The position numbers and the translations under genes were made by a program. This document shows, one piece after another, positions 50,405 to 58,048 of a DNA stretch of 64,000 nt; the stretch's first letter is position 1; every line of letters starts with the position of its first letter. Below the pieces are notes generated by a model, which saw only the letters and a program-made list of their open reading frames with translations, was not told the origin of the DNA and made no database searches. Source of the stretch: Oscillospiraceae bacterium (lineage in GTDB: Bacteria; Bacillota; Clostridia; Oscillospirales; Oscillospiraceae); contig JAFVCD010000025.1 of the NCBI GenBank assembly GCA_017479425.1, positions 1 to 64,000 on the forward strand, written 5' to 3'.

Positions 50405-50770
50405 ATGATCGACAAGCACGGCATTGAGGTCTGTGATACGCAGGAAACGCATTTTGATAAAGTCAGCTTCGTGCGGGACAGTATGCCGCCGGAGGATGAG
50501 CTTTTCGACCTTGCTGAGCTATTCAAAATCTTCGGGGATACGACGCGTATGAAGATTCTCTACGCGCTCTTTGAGTCGGAGATGTGCGTGTGCGATATCG
50601 CGGCGGCGCTGGATATGACGCAGAGCGCCATAAGCCATCAGCTCCGCATAATAAAATCAGCTCGGCTCATAAAAAGCCGCAGGCTCGGCAGAACAATTCT
50701 TTATTCTCTCGCCGACGACCACGTTGCCACCATAATCGGCATGGCGAAAGAGCATCTCGAAGAATTATAA
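50405..50770 (+). CDS. ArsR/SmtB-family metal-sensing repressor
   Basis: A 121-residue winged-helix repressor. The recognition region is LDMTQSAISHQLRIIKSARLIKSRR near 69-93. The metal box ESEMCVCDIA near 57-66 has the two Cys of the alpha-3 site, and ADDHVATIIGMAKEHLEE near 103-120 has the Asp/His...His/Glu of an alpha-5 zinc site. This suggests a cadmium/lead/zinc sensor like CadC. It is first in an operon with an HMA protein and a P-type ATPase, and likely represses its own promoter. Confidence 0.93.
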   Translation: MIDKHGIEVCDTQETHFDKVSFVRDSMPPEDELFDLAELFKIFGDTTRMKILYALFESEMCVCDIAAALDMTQSAISHQLRIIKSARLIKSRRLGRTILYSLADDHVATIIGMAKEHLEEL

Positions 50771-50785
50771 CAGGGGGAAAAGACG

Positions 50786-51004
50786 ATGAAAAAGGCATAC
50801 AAAATCGACATCGACTGCGCAAACTGCGCCTCAAAGGTTGAGGCTGCGGTAAATAAGCTCGAGGGAGTCAAAAAATGCACCGTGAGCTTCATGACCGGAA
50901 AGCTGACCCTTGAAACTGACGCTGACGATCAGACTGAGATCATGAAGGAGGTCATTAAGACCGCGAAGAAGATCGAGCCGGACTGCGAAATTACAGTAAA
51001 ATGA
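50786..51004 (+). CDS. Stand-alone heavy-metal-associated (HMA) domain protein
   Basis: A 72-residue ferredoxin-like HMA domain with the metal motif IDCANCASKVEAAVNKLEGV near 8-27. It probably hands cytosolic metal to the ATPase that follows, which lacks an HMA domain of its own. Its stop overlaps the ATPase ATG by 4 bp, so the two are a split version of CadA/ZntA. Confidence 0.93.
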   Translation: MKKAYKIDIDCANCASKVEAAVNKLEGVKKCTVSFMTGKLTLETDADDQTEIMKEVIKTAKKIEPDCEITVK

Positions 51005-52833
51005 CAAAGCACGAAAAAAAGGACCTTGCGAGAATAATAATTGCGGCGGTTCTGCTGATTGCGATAAACTTCATTCCGGTTGACGGCTGGGTGAAATTTG
51101 CGCTGTATCTCGTCCCATATCTCATCGTCGGCTTCGAGGTGCTTAAAAAGAGCGCGGTCAACATCGCGCACGGGCAGATTTTCGACGAGAATTTTCTTAT
51201 GGCAATGGCGACGATCGGCGCCTTCGCGATAGGCGAGTACAACGAGGCGTGCTTCGTGATGATCTTCTACGAGGTCGGCGAGCTGTTTGAGCACGTCGCC
51301 GTCGGCAAGAGCCGCAAGAGCATAGCGGCGCTGATGGATATCCGCCCCGACACGGCGAATCTCGAGCGCGAGGGCGAGATCGAGGAGGTCGACCCCGACG
51401 AGGTCGAGGTCGGCTCGGTCATCGTAGTCCGCCCCGGTGAGAGAGTGCCGATCGACGGCGAGATCATCGAGGGCGAGACGAGCCTTGACACCGTTGCGCT
51501 GACCGGCGAGGCTGTGCCGAGGAGCGCGAAAGCGGGCGATACGATAATCTCAGGCTGCGTGAACCTCACAGCCACGGTGCGCGTGAGAACGACGAAAGAG
51601 GCGGGGGAGAGCACAGTTGCGAAAATCCTCGAATTAGTTGAAAATTCCGCCGATAATAAGGCGAAAAGCGAGGATTTCATCACAAGATTTGCGAAATACT
51701 ACACGCCCGTTGTGGTGATCGGAGCGGTTCTGCTCGCGATAGTGCCGAGCCTTTTTGACGGACAGTGGACGAAATGGATACATCAGGCGCTGACGTTTCT
51801 CGTAATAAGCTGCCCCTGCGCGCTCGTGCTGAGCGTGCCGCTCAGCTTCTTCGGAGGCATAGGCGGAGCGAGCAAAAACGGAATACTTATCAAGGGCTCA
51901 AACTACCTTGAGGCGCTCGCAAAGACCTCGGCGGCAGTGTTCGACAAGACCGGAACGCTCACAAAGGGCGAGTTCGCGGTGCAGAGCGTGAAGCCGGTCG
52001 GAATAAGTGAGCGCGAGCTGTTGGAGCTTGCGGCATACGCCGAGCTCGACTCCTCGCACCCGATTGCAGAGAGCATAAGAGATGCTTTCGGCGGAAAAAT
52101 CGACCGCGAGAGGGTTACAGAGTGGAAAAACGAGGCGGGCAGGGGAGTCACCGCCGTCATTGACGGCGCGAGAGTGCTCTGCGGAAATGAGAAGCTCCTG
52201 CTTAAAGCCGGTATCGACGTACAGAAGACCGGCGGCACCGGGGTGCATATCGCAAAGGACGGCGAGTACCTCGGCTTGATACTGATAAGCGACAGCCTGA
52301 AGCCGGGCGCGCGCGATGCGCTCGAAGCGCTGAGGCGCGGCGGTGTTAAGACGATAATGCTCACCGGCGACCACAAAAGCGCGGCTGAGGAGATCGCCGC
52401 GAGTGTCGGCATCGACGAGTACCATGCGGAGCTATTACCGCAGGATAAGGTTTCAAAAATAGAGGAAATCATCGGAAAATACGGCTCCCTCGGCAAGGTT
52501 TTGTTCTGCGGAGACGGTATAAACGACGCGCCGGTGCTGGCGCGCGCCGATATAGGCGTTGCGATGGGCGCGATGGGCTCAGACGCGGCAATCGAGGCGA
52601 GCGATGTCGTGCTTATGGACGATAAGCTTGAAAAGCTCGCAAAGGCGATAGAGATAAGCCGCAAAACCAACCGAATCGTGACCGAAAATATCGTCTTTGC
52701 CCTCGCCGTCAAGGCGATTGTGCTTGCGCTCGGACTGTTTGGCGCGGCAACAATGTGGGAGGCTGTTTTCGCTGACGTCGGCGTGCTCGTTCTGTGCATA
52801 CTGAACGCTATGCGCTGTCTGAGATTTAAATAA
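51001..52833 (+). CDS. Heavy-metal-translocating P1B-type ATPase (CadA/ZntA-like)
   Basis: A 610-residue metal efflux pump. The transmembrane metal site is SCPCALVLSVPLSFFG with C271-P-C273. The phosphorylated Asp315 is in FDKTGTLTKGE, TGEAVPRSAKAGD (actuator) is near 165, the HP motif SSHPIAE near 345 and GDGINDAPVLARADIGVAMG near 503-522. The CPC motif with a late conserved segment suggests zinc, cadmium or lead. No N-terminal HMA is fused; the separate HMA gene overlaps by 4 bp. Confidence 0.95.
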   Translation: MTKHEKKDLARIIIAAVLLIAINFIPVDGWVKFALYLVPYLIVGFEVLKKSAVNIAHGQIFDENFLMAMATIGAFAIGEYNEACFVMIFYEVGELFEHVAVGKSRKSIAALMDIRPDTANLEREGEIEEVDPDEVEVGSVIVVRPGERVPIDGEIIEGETSLDTVALTGEAVPRSAKAGDTIISGCVNLTATVRVRTTKEAGESTVAKILELVENSADNKAKSEDFITRFAKYYTPVVVIGAVLLAIVPSLFDGQWTKWIHQALTFLVISCPCALVLSVPLSFFGGIGGASKNGILIKGSNYLEALAKTSAAVFDKTGTLTKGEFAVQSVKPVGISERELLELAAYAELDSSHPIAESIRDAFGGKIDRERVTEWKNEAGRGVTAVIDGARVLCGNEKLLLKAGIDVQKTGGTGVHIAKDGEYLGLILISDSLKPGARDALEALRRGGVKTIMLTGDHKSAAEEIAASVGIDEYHAELLPQDKVSKIEEIIGKYGSLGKVLFCGDGINDAPVLARADIGVAMGAMGSDAAIEASDVVLMDDKLEKLAKAIEISRKTNRIVTENIVFALAVKAIVLALGLFGAATMWEAVFADVGVLVLCILNAMRCLRFK

Positions 52834-52838
52834 GAAAA

Positions 52839-52881
52839 GCGCTGCAAATGACAATGTGTGTCATTTTGCAGCGCGATTTTT
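52839..52881. terminator. Bidirectional terminator between the metal ATPase and PII-like genes
   Basis: GCGCTGCAAATGACA pairs with TGTCATTTTGCAGCGC; the T-rich ends suit both convergent operons. The stem reaches the stop of the first PII-like gene. Confidence 0.9.
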
Positions 52882-53209
52882 ATTTCTCTTCCGGTTTTCT
52901 CGGAGTTAAGCCCACCGTGCGGTCGACGGGGAGCGTAAAGGCTATGCCCTGACCTGCGGTATTGAGCCCCGCCGCCTGGTAGATATTCGTCAGGATCGCG
53001 GCGGTCTTTGACTTCTCCGCGAGTATCATAACGACCTCCTTGTCGGGATTGACCCTTATGCCGTAGAACTCCTCGGCGTCGGAATTGGCGGTGCCGCGCG
53101 CCTTGAAGAGCGTGCCGCCTGTTGCACCCGCCGCTCTCGCTGCGTCCATCACGGTCTGCGAAAAGCCCGCGTTGATTATCGTGAAAATAAGCTCGTGTGC
53201 GTTATCCAT
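52880..53209 (-). CDS. PII-like signalling protein (downstream copy)
   Basis: A 109-residue protein of the P-II superfamily fold. It has LIFTIINAGFSQTVMDAARAAGATGGTLFKARGT near 7-40 and VVMILAEKSKTAAILTNIYQ near 59-78, typical of PII-related proteins beside DUF1538 genes, and lacks the classical T-loop Tyr region. ATG 53209 overlaps the next PII-like gene by 8 bp; earlier codons lie inside it. It probably senses a nucleotide or adenylate state to control the transporter. Confidence 0.8.
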   Translation of the reverse strand: MDNAHELIFTIINAGFSQTVMDAARAAGATGGTLFKARGTANSDAEEFYGIRVNPDKEVVMILAEKSKTAAILTNIYQAAGLNTAGQGIAFTLPVDRTVGLTPRKPEEK

Positions 53210-53582
53210 TCTGACCCTCCGTAACTCTCTCGTCGCCGGCCAAAAAGCCGTACACTGTCTTGCCGATGAGGCTTGAAAACGGCACCGCAAAGGCGATGCC
53301 CTTGCCGCCGCGTATGGTGCGGAAGCGCGATTCGAGCGCTTCGGTTATCTCGTCAAGCTTATCCTCCTGCACAACGCAGAAAACTGCGGTCTGGTCGTAG
53401 TCTGAAAGGCCGAGCCTTCGCAGCATCGCGCTGTCTGCCGTTCCCTTTGCGTGGCAGGCAAACTGAAAGTTGCAGCCGAGGCTTTGTACAAGGTCGCCGT
53501 AGAAGGAGCCCTTACCGTTTTCGACGATTATTATGAGCAGCTCCAGCTTGACGGGAGCTATGTTTTTCTTTTCTTCAGCCAT
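53202..53582 (-). CDS. PII-like signalling protein (upstream copy)
   Basis: A 126-residue PII-like protein with LELLIIIVENGKGSFYGDLVQSLGCNFQFACHAKGTADS near 13-50, then FCVVQEDKLDEITEALESRF and GGKGIAFAVPFSSLIG. It is clearly a divergent relative of the protein encoded just downstream, so the two could form heterotrimers. It lies 12 bp after the DUF1538 gene with AGGAGGCTCCG-like spacing (GGAGG before ATG). Confidence 0.8.
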   Translation of the reverse strand: MAEEKKNIAPVKLELLIIIVENGKGSFYGDLVQSLGCNFQFACHAKGTADSAMLRRLGLSDYDQTAVFCVVQEDKLDEITEALESRFRTIRGGKGIAFAVPFSSLIGKTVYGFLAGDERVTEGQNG

Positions 53583-53594
53583 TCCGGAGCCTCC

Positions 53595-55118
53595 TTATTC
53601 AAAGTATATTATCTGCGCGTCGTCAGCCGAGAGTATGCGGCGCATGGCGCGCTCCCGGCGGATCTCGGCCTGCACAACGCCCTTGAAGCCGAGCGACTGG
53701 ATGGTGATGAGCGGCGTCATAGCGACCATCGAAACCACGCCGAACGCCTGGCTGAGCACCTCGCTCTCGCCCCTCAGCGCAACGCAGGCGCCGATGCAGA
53801 GCGGGAGAATGAAGCTCGAGGTGAGCGGGCCGGAGGCGACTCCGCCGGAGTCAAACGCGATGGCGGTATACATCTTCGGAACGAAAAAGCTCAGACCGAG
53901 CGAGAGAAGATAGCCGGGAATGAGGTAGTACAGAAGCGAGAAGCCGAAGATTATGCGGATCACGCCGAGCAGGATCGAAACGCCGACGCCGATGGAGAGC
54001 GCAATCATCATCTGAAGCTTTGTCACAGCGCCCGCCGTGACCTCCTCGACCTGCATATTCAGAACGTGGACAGCCGGCTCAGCAAGGACTACGACGGCGC
54101 CGAGAATAAAGCCGAAGATGCAGACCGCAGTCTCGTTCTGCGCCATCTGAACGCCGAGGCGGAAGCCGACCGGCATAAAGCCGACAGTTACGGCGGAGAG
54201 GAAGATCACAAGCCCGACGAAGGTGAAAAGCGCGCCGATAAGTATCTGAATAAGCCTCTCGCGCGGGAGCTTGAGAATAAAAATCTGGAGCGCGAAGAAA
54301 AACGCGAGAATGAGAGCGAGGCTTCTCGCCACCTCGACGATCGTATCGAGCACTGTCGTAAGAAGCGAGAGCCCGAGATGCGACTCCATCGAGTAGTCCG
54401 GCAGGGTGTAGCTGAGGTCGCCGGAGGCGAGGATAGAGAGCACGAGCACGGCGAGCACCGGCCCGACTGAGCAGAGCGCTATAAGGCCGAAGCTGTTCTC
54501 GTTCGCGTCCCTGCCTCCGATGGTGAGCGCGATTCCGACTCCGAGCGCCATGATGAACGGAACTGTTATCGGCCCTGTTGTGACGCCGCCGGAGTCGAAG
54601 GCGAGGGGCAGAAAGTTGCCCTTCCCGACCTCAAGGAGCAGCGCCGCAATCGCAAAGAGCAGCATATAGAAGAAGAGCAGCAGGCTCGAAAGATCCTTTT
54701 TGAATACGATTTTAATGACTGCGAGCAGCAGAAACAGCCCGACGCCGACGCCGACGGTCACAATGAGCAGCGTGCCGGGGATAACTGCGCTGACCTGACT
54801 TGCGAGCACGCTGAGATCCGGCTCCGCGACGGTTATGAGCAGCCCCATCACGAAGCTCACGCCGAGCAGAACGGCGAGCTTTCGGGATTTTGTAAGGCCC
54901 TCGCCGACGTGCTCGCCCATAGGCGTCATCGCAAGGTCTGCGCCGAGGTTAAAGAGTCCTATCCCGATTATCAGCATTACCGCGGAAATCAGGAATACCG
55001 CAAGCTCCGTCGCCGTCAGGTCGACGAGGGGCGTGAAGTAGATTACAAGCACGATGAGCGTTACGGGGAGTACGCTGGTAAGCGCTTCATGGAGCTTTAA
55101 TAAAAGCGCTTTTCGCAT
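53595..55118 (-). CDS. Tandem DUF1538 membrane transporter
   Basis: A 507-residue polytopic protein with two DUF1538 halves. The motif LPLAFDSGGVTTGPITVPFIMALGVG in the first half recurs as YTAIAFDSGGVASGPLTSSFILPLCIG in the second, so the halves are internal repeats. About 12 helices are visible. A DUF1538 pair called UmpAB was reported, as I recall, to act as a Na+(K+)/H+ antiporter; here both halves are in one chain. The two PII-like genes downstream are probably its regulators. Confidence 0.85.
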   Translation of the reverse strand: MRKALLLKLHEALTSVLPVTLIVLVIYFTPLVDLTATELAVFLISAVMLIIGIGLFNLGADLAMTPMGEHVGEGLTKSRKLAVLLGVSFVMGLLITVAEPDLSVLASQVSAVIPGTLLIVTVGVGVGLFLLLAVIKIVFKKDLSSLLLFFYMLLFAIAALLLEVGKGNFLPLAFDSGGVTTGPITVPFIMALGVGIALTIGGRDANENSFGLIALCSVGPVLAVLVLSILASGDLSYTLPDYSMESHLGLSLLTTVLDTIVEVARSLALILAFFFALQIFILKLPRERLIQILIGALFTFVGLVIFLSAVTVGFMPVGFRLGVQMAQNETAVCIFGFILGAVVVLAEPAVHVLNMQVEEVTAGAVTKLQMMIALSIGVGVSILLGVIRIIFGFSLLYYLIPGYLLSLGLSFFVPKMYTAIAFDSGGVASGPLTSSFILPLCIGACVALRGESEVLSQAFGVVSMVAMTPLITIQSLGFKGVVQAEIRRERAMRRILSADDAQIIYFE

Positions 55119-55264
55119 TACTGAGCCTCCTTTTTTGCGATATCTATATGAAGTCTAACATATTTTCCGCGAACAAACAAGTGCACCGGCACAAACTTGC
55201 ACTGAAAAAAAGCGCAAATAAGCATATTTTTTGCCGGATTTACACTTTCTTTTATTATTTTTTG

Positions 55265-55273
55265 TGATATGAT
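55265..55273 (+). promoter_or_regulatory. Extended -10 promoter of the CPA2 antiporter gene
   Basis: TGATATGAT (TG at 55265-55266, TATGAT 55268-55273) lies 32 bp before the ATG; no good -35 is seen at 17 bp. The rest of the 187-bp gap to DUF1538 is AT-rich, with a short inverted pair AGTGCA/TGCACT. Confidence 0.45.
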
Positions 55274-55305
55274 ACGCTTTGAAAATAAAGAAGGAAGTAT
55301 TAAAA

Positions 55306-56595
55306 ATGCAGGAAACACTGATTTCGCTCTCCGTTGCGCTTATCGCGGGACTTCTCATGAGCCGTCTTGCGAAAAAGCTCAATCTTCCGGCTGTCACCGC
55401 GTACCTCATCGCCGGACTTGCCCTCGGACCGTTTGCGCTGGGTCTGATAAAGCTGCCGTATATCGGCTTTGCAACGCTTGAAAAGGTCAAGACCTACGAA
55501 ATAGTCAACCAGGTCGCCCTCGGCTTTATCGCGTTTACAATCGGTAATGAGTTCCGCCTCGCTGAGCTCAAGAGCATGGGCAAGGCTGCGATCACAGTCG
55601 GTATTCTCCAAGCTGTGATCACCACCGTTATCGTCGATATCGCACTCGTTGCACTTCATTTCATCATGCCGGATGTGCTCTCGATTTCGAGCGCGATCAC
55701 CCTCGGCGCTATCGCCGCCGCCACCGCGCCGGCGGCAACGCTGATGGTAGTCCGCCAGTACAAGGCGGAGGGACCGCTCACGAAGCTCCTTCTTATGGTC
55801 GTCGCCATCGACGACGCCGTGGGTCTTATGCTCTTCTCACTCTCCTTCGGTATCGCAAAGGCTCTGGAGGTCGGTGCGCTCAGCATTACGAGCGTTGTCC
55901 TCGAGCCGCTTATCGAGATCGTCCTCTCCATCGTCATCGGCGCTCTCGGCGGCGTGCTGCTCAACTTCATTGAGCAGTTCTTCCACTCGAGATCAAAGCG
56001 TATGTCCATCTCCATCGCCGCCGTTATGCTCATCGTCGGCGTGAGTATGCTCGAATTTGAGGTCGGCGGGGTGAAGGTAGGCTTCTCGCTTCTTCTCGTC
56101 GCCATGATGACCGGAACCGTATTCTGCAACATCTGCGACACCTCTGAGGAGCTTATGTCGAGGGTCGAGAACTGGACGGGACCGCTCAATATCCTCTTTT
56201 TCGTGCTCTCCGGCGCGGAGCTTGACCTCGGCATCCTCTCAAATCCGATGGTGCTGATAGTCGGAGTTGTTTACATAATCTTCCGCTCCACCGGAAAGAT
56301 CAGCGGCGCATATCTGAGCTGCCAGTTAGAGCACACGAGCGACAACATCAAAAAGCACCTCGGCATAACGCTTCTGCCGCAGGCGGGAGTCGCACTCGGC
56401 ATGGCGCTGACTGCGGCGAACCTCTCCGACGGCGCAATGGTCAGGAACGTCGTGCTTTTCAGCGTGCTTGTCTATGAGCTTGTCGGCCCGACGCTCACGA
56501 AGCGCTCACTGCTTGCAGCCGGCGAGATCAAGCCCGAGGGCAGAAAGAGCGCGAGAAAGGAAAACGAGCCCGCAAAGCCCGTAAGCCTGAAGTAA
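55306..56595 (+). CDS. CPA2-type cation:proton antiporter
   Basis: A 429-residue membrane antiporter of the Na+/H+ exchanger (KefB/NapA) superfamily. About 12 helices; the early LNLPAVTAYLIAGLALGPFALG near 29-50 and the functional VVAIDDAVGLMLFS near 165-178, which contains the two adjacent acidic residues of electrogenic CPA2 exchangers. Later, NILFFVLSGAELDLGIL. A TrkA domain is missing. ATG 55306 has AAGGAAG upstream. It diverges from the DUF1538 gene, so the pair may share a role in Na+/K+ homeostasis. Confidence 0.9.
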   Translation: MQETLISLSVALIAGLLMSRLAKKLNLPAVTAYLIAGLALGPFALGLIKLPYIGFATLEKVKTYEIVNQVALGFIAFTIGNEFRLAELKSMGKAAITVGILQAVITTVIVDIALVALHFIMPDVLSISSAITLGAIAAATAPAATLMVVRQYKAEGPLTKLLLMVVAIDDAVGLMLFSLSFGIAKALEVGALSITSVVLEPLIEIVLSIVIGALGGVLLNFIEQFFHSRSKRMSISIAAVMLIVGVSMLEFEVGGVKVGFSLLLVAMMTGTVFCNICDTSEELMSRVENWTGPLNILFFVLSGAELDLGILSNPMVLIVGVVYIIFRSTGKISGAYLSCQLEHTSDNIKKHLGITLLPQAGVALGMALTAANLSDGAMVRNVVLFSVLVYELVGPTLTKRSLLAAGEIKPEGRKSARKENEPAKPVSLK

Positions 56596-56608
56596 ACAGC
56601 GTAAATAA

Positions 56609-56644
56609 AGCAGCCGGCACCGATAAAGGAGCCGGCTGCTTTTA
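56609..56644 (+). terminator. Terminator of the CPA2 antiporter gene
   Basis: AGCAGCCGGC, 12-base loop, GCCGGCTGCT, then T3. Confidence 0.88.
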
Positions 56645-56670
56645 GAAATACAGAATCCGATGCTTCAGCT

Positions 56671-56703
56671 GGTGGCGCTGCCTTAAAAAAGGCAGTGGCC
56701 ACC
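56671..56703. other. Isolated hairpin in the antiporter-tRNA gap
   Basis: GGTGGC-GC-TGCCTT and AAGGCA-GT-GGCCACC form a long interrupted stem. It is not followed by a T-run. Role unknown; may be a further palindromic repeat. Confidence 0.5.
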
Positions 56704-56820
56704 TCGCCGGATTTTGTTAGCATTCTCGTTAGCAAAATATATTTTTTATGCTGAAAAAATAGGCTTTTTGAAGATTTGAGAACACTAAAATACGAACACA
56801 AATTAACGTCGAAAATAAAG

Positions 56821-56865
56821 AAAACACCTTGATTTGCTTGAATTTCAAGCGTTTCAAGGTGTTTT
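56821..56865 (-). terminator. Terminator of tRNA-Gly(CCC), built of 9-bp units
   Basis: AAAACACCTTGA (56821-56832) pairs with TCAAGGTGTTTT (56854-56865), and GCTTGAA pairs with TTCAAGC inside. On the minus strand a T-rich tail follows. The units are like those of the array at 10-139. Confidence 0.8.
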
Positions 56866-56870
56866 GCATT

Positions 56871-56944
56871 TGGAGCGGATAATGGGAATCGAACCCACCT
56901 CCTCAGCTTGGGAAGCTGATGTTCTACCGATGAACTATATCCGC
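56871..56944 (-). tRNA. tRNA-Gly (anticodon CCC)
   Basis: A 74-base cloverleaf on the minus strand. The acceptor arm GCGGATA pairs with TATCCGC, the D arm is GTTC/GAAC, the anticodon loop TTCCCAA sits on TCAGC/GCTGA, the T arm is GTGGG/CCCAT around TTCGATT, and CCA is encoded. It reads GGG. Confidence 0.96.
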
Positions 56945-56958
56945 GTTTTTATTTGCAT

Positions 56959-57083
56959 CGCAGTTATTATATCATAACTGCGTAGCGGTTATGGTATAAT
57001 ATGTCATCTTTTTCGGTTGCCGCGTGAGCGGCGAGAAAAAGGACCTGAATCAAATATAATAATCGCGTATGCGATTATTATAT
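56959..57083. other. Group of hairpins between tRNA-Gly(CCC) and the methyltransferase gene
   Basis: Four stems are seen: CGCAGTTA/TAACTGCG (56959-56982); CATAAC/GTTATG (56973-56993 approximately), which shares bases with the first and so excludes it; CTTTTTC..GCCGC/GCGGC..GAAAAAG (57008-57041); and ATATAATAATCGC-GTAT-GCGATTATTATAT (57054-57083, perfect 13-bp stem). A minus-strand TATAAT (56966-56971) could serve the tRNA. No gene is present. Confidence 0.6.
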
Positions 57084-57113
57084 CAGATTTTTCTCATTTT
57101 GCAAGAGCGAAAA

Positions 57114-57142
57114 TTGACTTTGCCGATTTTATATGGTATGAT
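57114..57142 (+). promoter_or_regulatory. Promoter of the methyltransferase-ECF-truA operon
   Basis: TTGACT (57114-57119), 17 bp, TATGAT (57137-57142), 32 bp before the ATG. Confidence 0.8.
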
Positions 57143-57174
57143 ACATTGATTAAATATGAAAGCAGGACAGATAA

Positions 57175-58035
57175 ATGTGGGTTTCGGACAAATGGCAGGA
57201 CTATGAGCTTCTTGACGCCTCGAAGGGCGAGCGGCTTGAGCGCTGGGGCGATATGATACTCGTGCGCCCGGATCCGCAGGTCATCTGGGATACGCCGAAG
57301 TCGCACCCGGGCTGGAAGAGAGCCGACGCGCGCTATTCACGCTCATCCACGGGAGGCGGCGCTTGGGATAAAAAGAGCGTTCCCGGCTCCTGGCAGATAG
57401 GTTACCGCGACCTTACCTTCAACGTAAAGCCGATGAACTTCAAGCACACCGGAATCTTCCCCGAGCAGGCGGCAAACTGGGACTTTGCGCGGGAAACTAT
57501 CAGAACGGCGCAGAGACCTGTAAGCGTTCTCAACCTCTTCGCCTATACCGGAGCCGCGACCACCGCGTGTCTTTCCGCAGGAGCGAGCGTTTGCCACGTC
57601 GACGCCGCGAAGGGCATGGTGCAGTGGGCGAAGGAGAACGCCGCGTCGAGCGGAGTCGCGGACAAGAGCGTTCGCTGGATAGTCGACGACTGCGCGAAAT
57701 TCGTCGAGCGCGAGATACGCCGCGGACACAGATACGACGCCATCATTATGGATCCGCCCTCTTACGGGCGCGGCCCCGGCGGCGAGGTCTGGAAGCTTGA
57801 GGACGACCTCTACGATTTCGTGAAGCTCACGGCGGGGGTACTCAGCGACGATCCGCTTTTCGTTATCATAAACTCCTACACCACCGGTCTCAGCCCGAGC
57901 GCGATAACCTACGTTGCCGAGAGCGTCTACAAGCCGCGCTTCGGCGGCAGGGCACAGAGCGACGAGCTGGGCCTTCCGGTCACGACGACCGGGCTTTGCC
58001 TGCCCTGCGGAGCGGCCTGCAGAATGACATTTTGA
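57175..58035 (+). CDS. Class I SAM-dependent methyltransferase (RlmI/RlmK-like)
   Basis: A 286-residue methyltransferase. The SAM motif is VLNLFAYTGAATTACLSAGAS near 122-142, followed by HVDAAKGMVQWAKENAASSG, DDCAKFVEREIRRG and the catalytic-type IIMDPPSYGRGPGGEVWKLE near 190-209. This DPPSY pattern is typical of enzymes that methylate 23S rRNA cytosine or guanine (RlmI/RlmKL family); there is no N-terminal PUA domain. It is the first gene of a long plus-strand unit; the exact target is unknown. Confidence 0.88.
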   Translation: MWVSDKWQDYELLDASKGERLERWGDMILVRPDPQVIWDTPKSHPGWKRADARYSRSSTGGGAWDKKSVPGSWQIGYRDLTFNVKPMNFKHTGIFPEQAANWDFARETIRTAQRPVSVLNLFAYTGAATTACLSAGASVCHVDAAKGMVQWAKENAASSGVADKSVRWIVDDCAKFVEREIRRGHRYDAIIMDPPSYGRGPGGEVWKLEDDLYDFVKLTAGVLSDDPLFVIINSYTTGLSPSAITYVAESVYKPRFGGRAQSDELGLPVTTTGLCLPCGAACRMTF

Positions 58036-58048
58036 TTTGAGGATATAA

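Noticed and set aside
56718-56735. Direct repeat GTTAGC-N6-GTTAGC near tRNA-Gly(CCC) as an attachment site
   Set aside because: Six bases is too short to be meaningful and no integrase gene is nearby.
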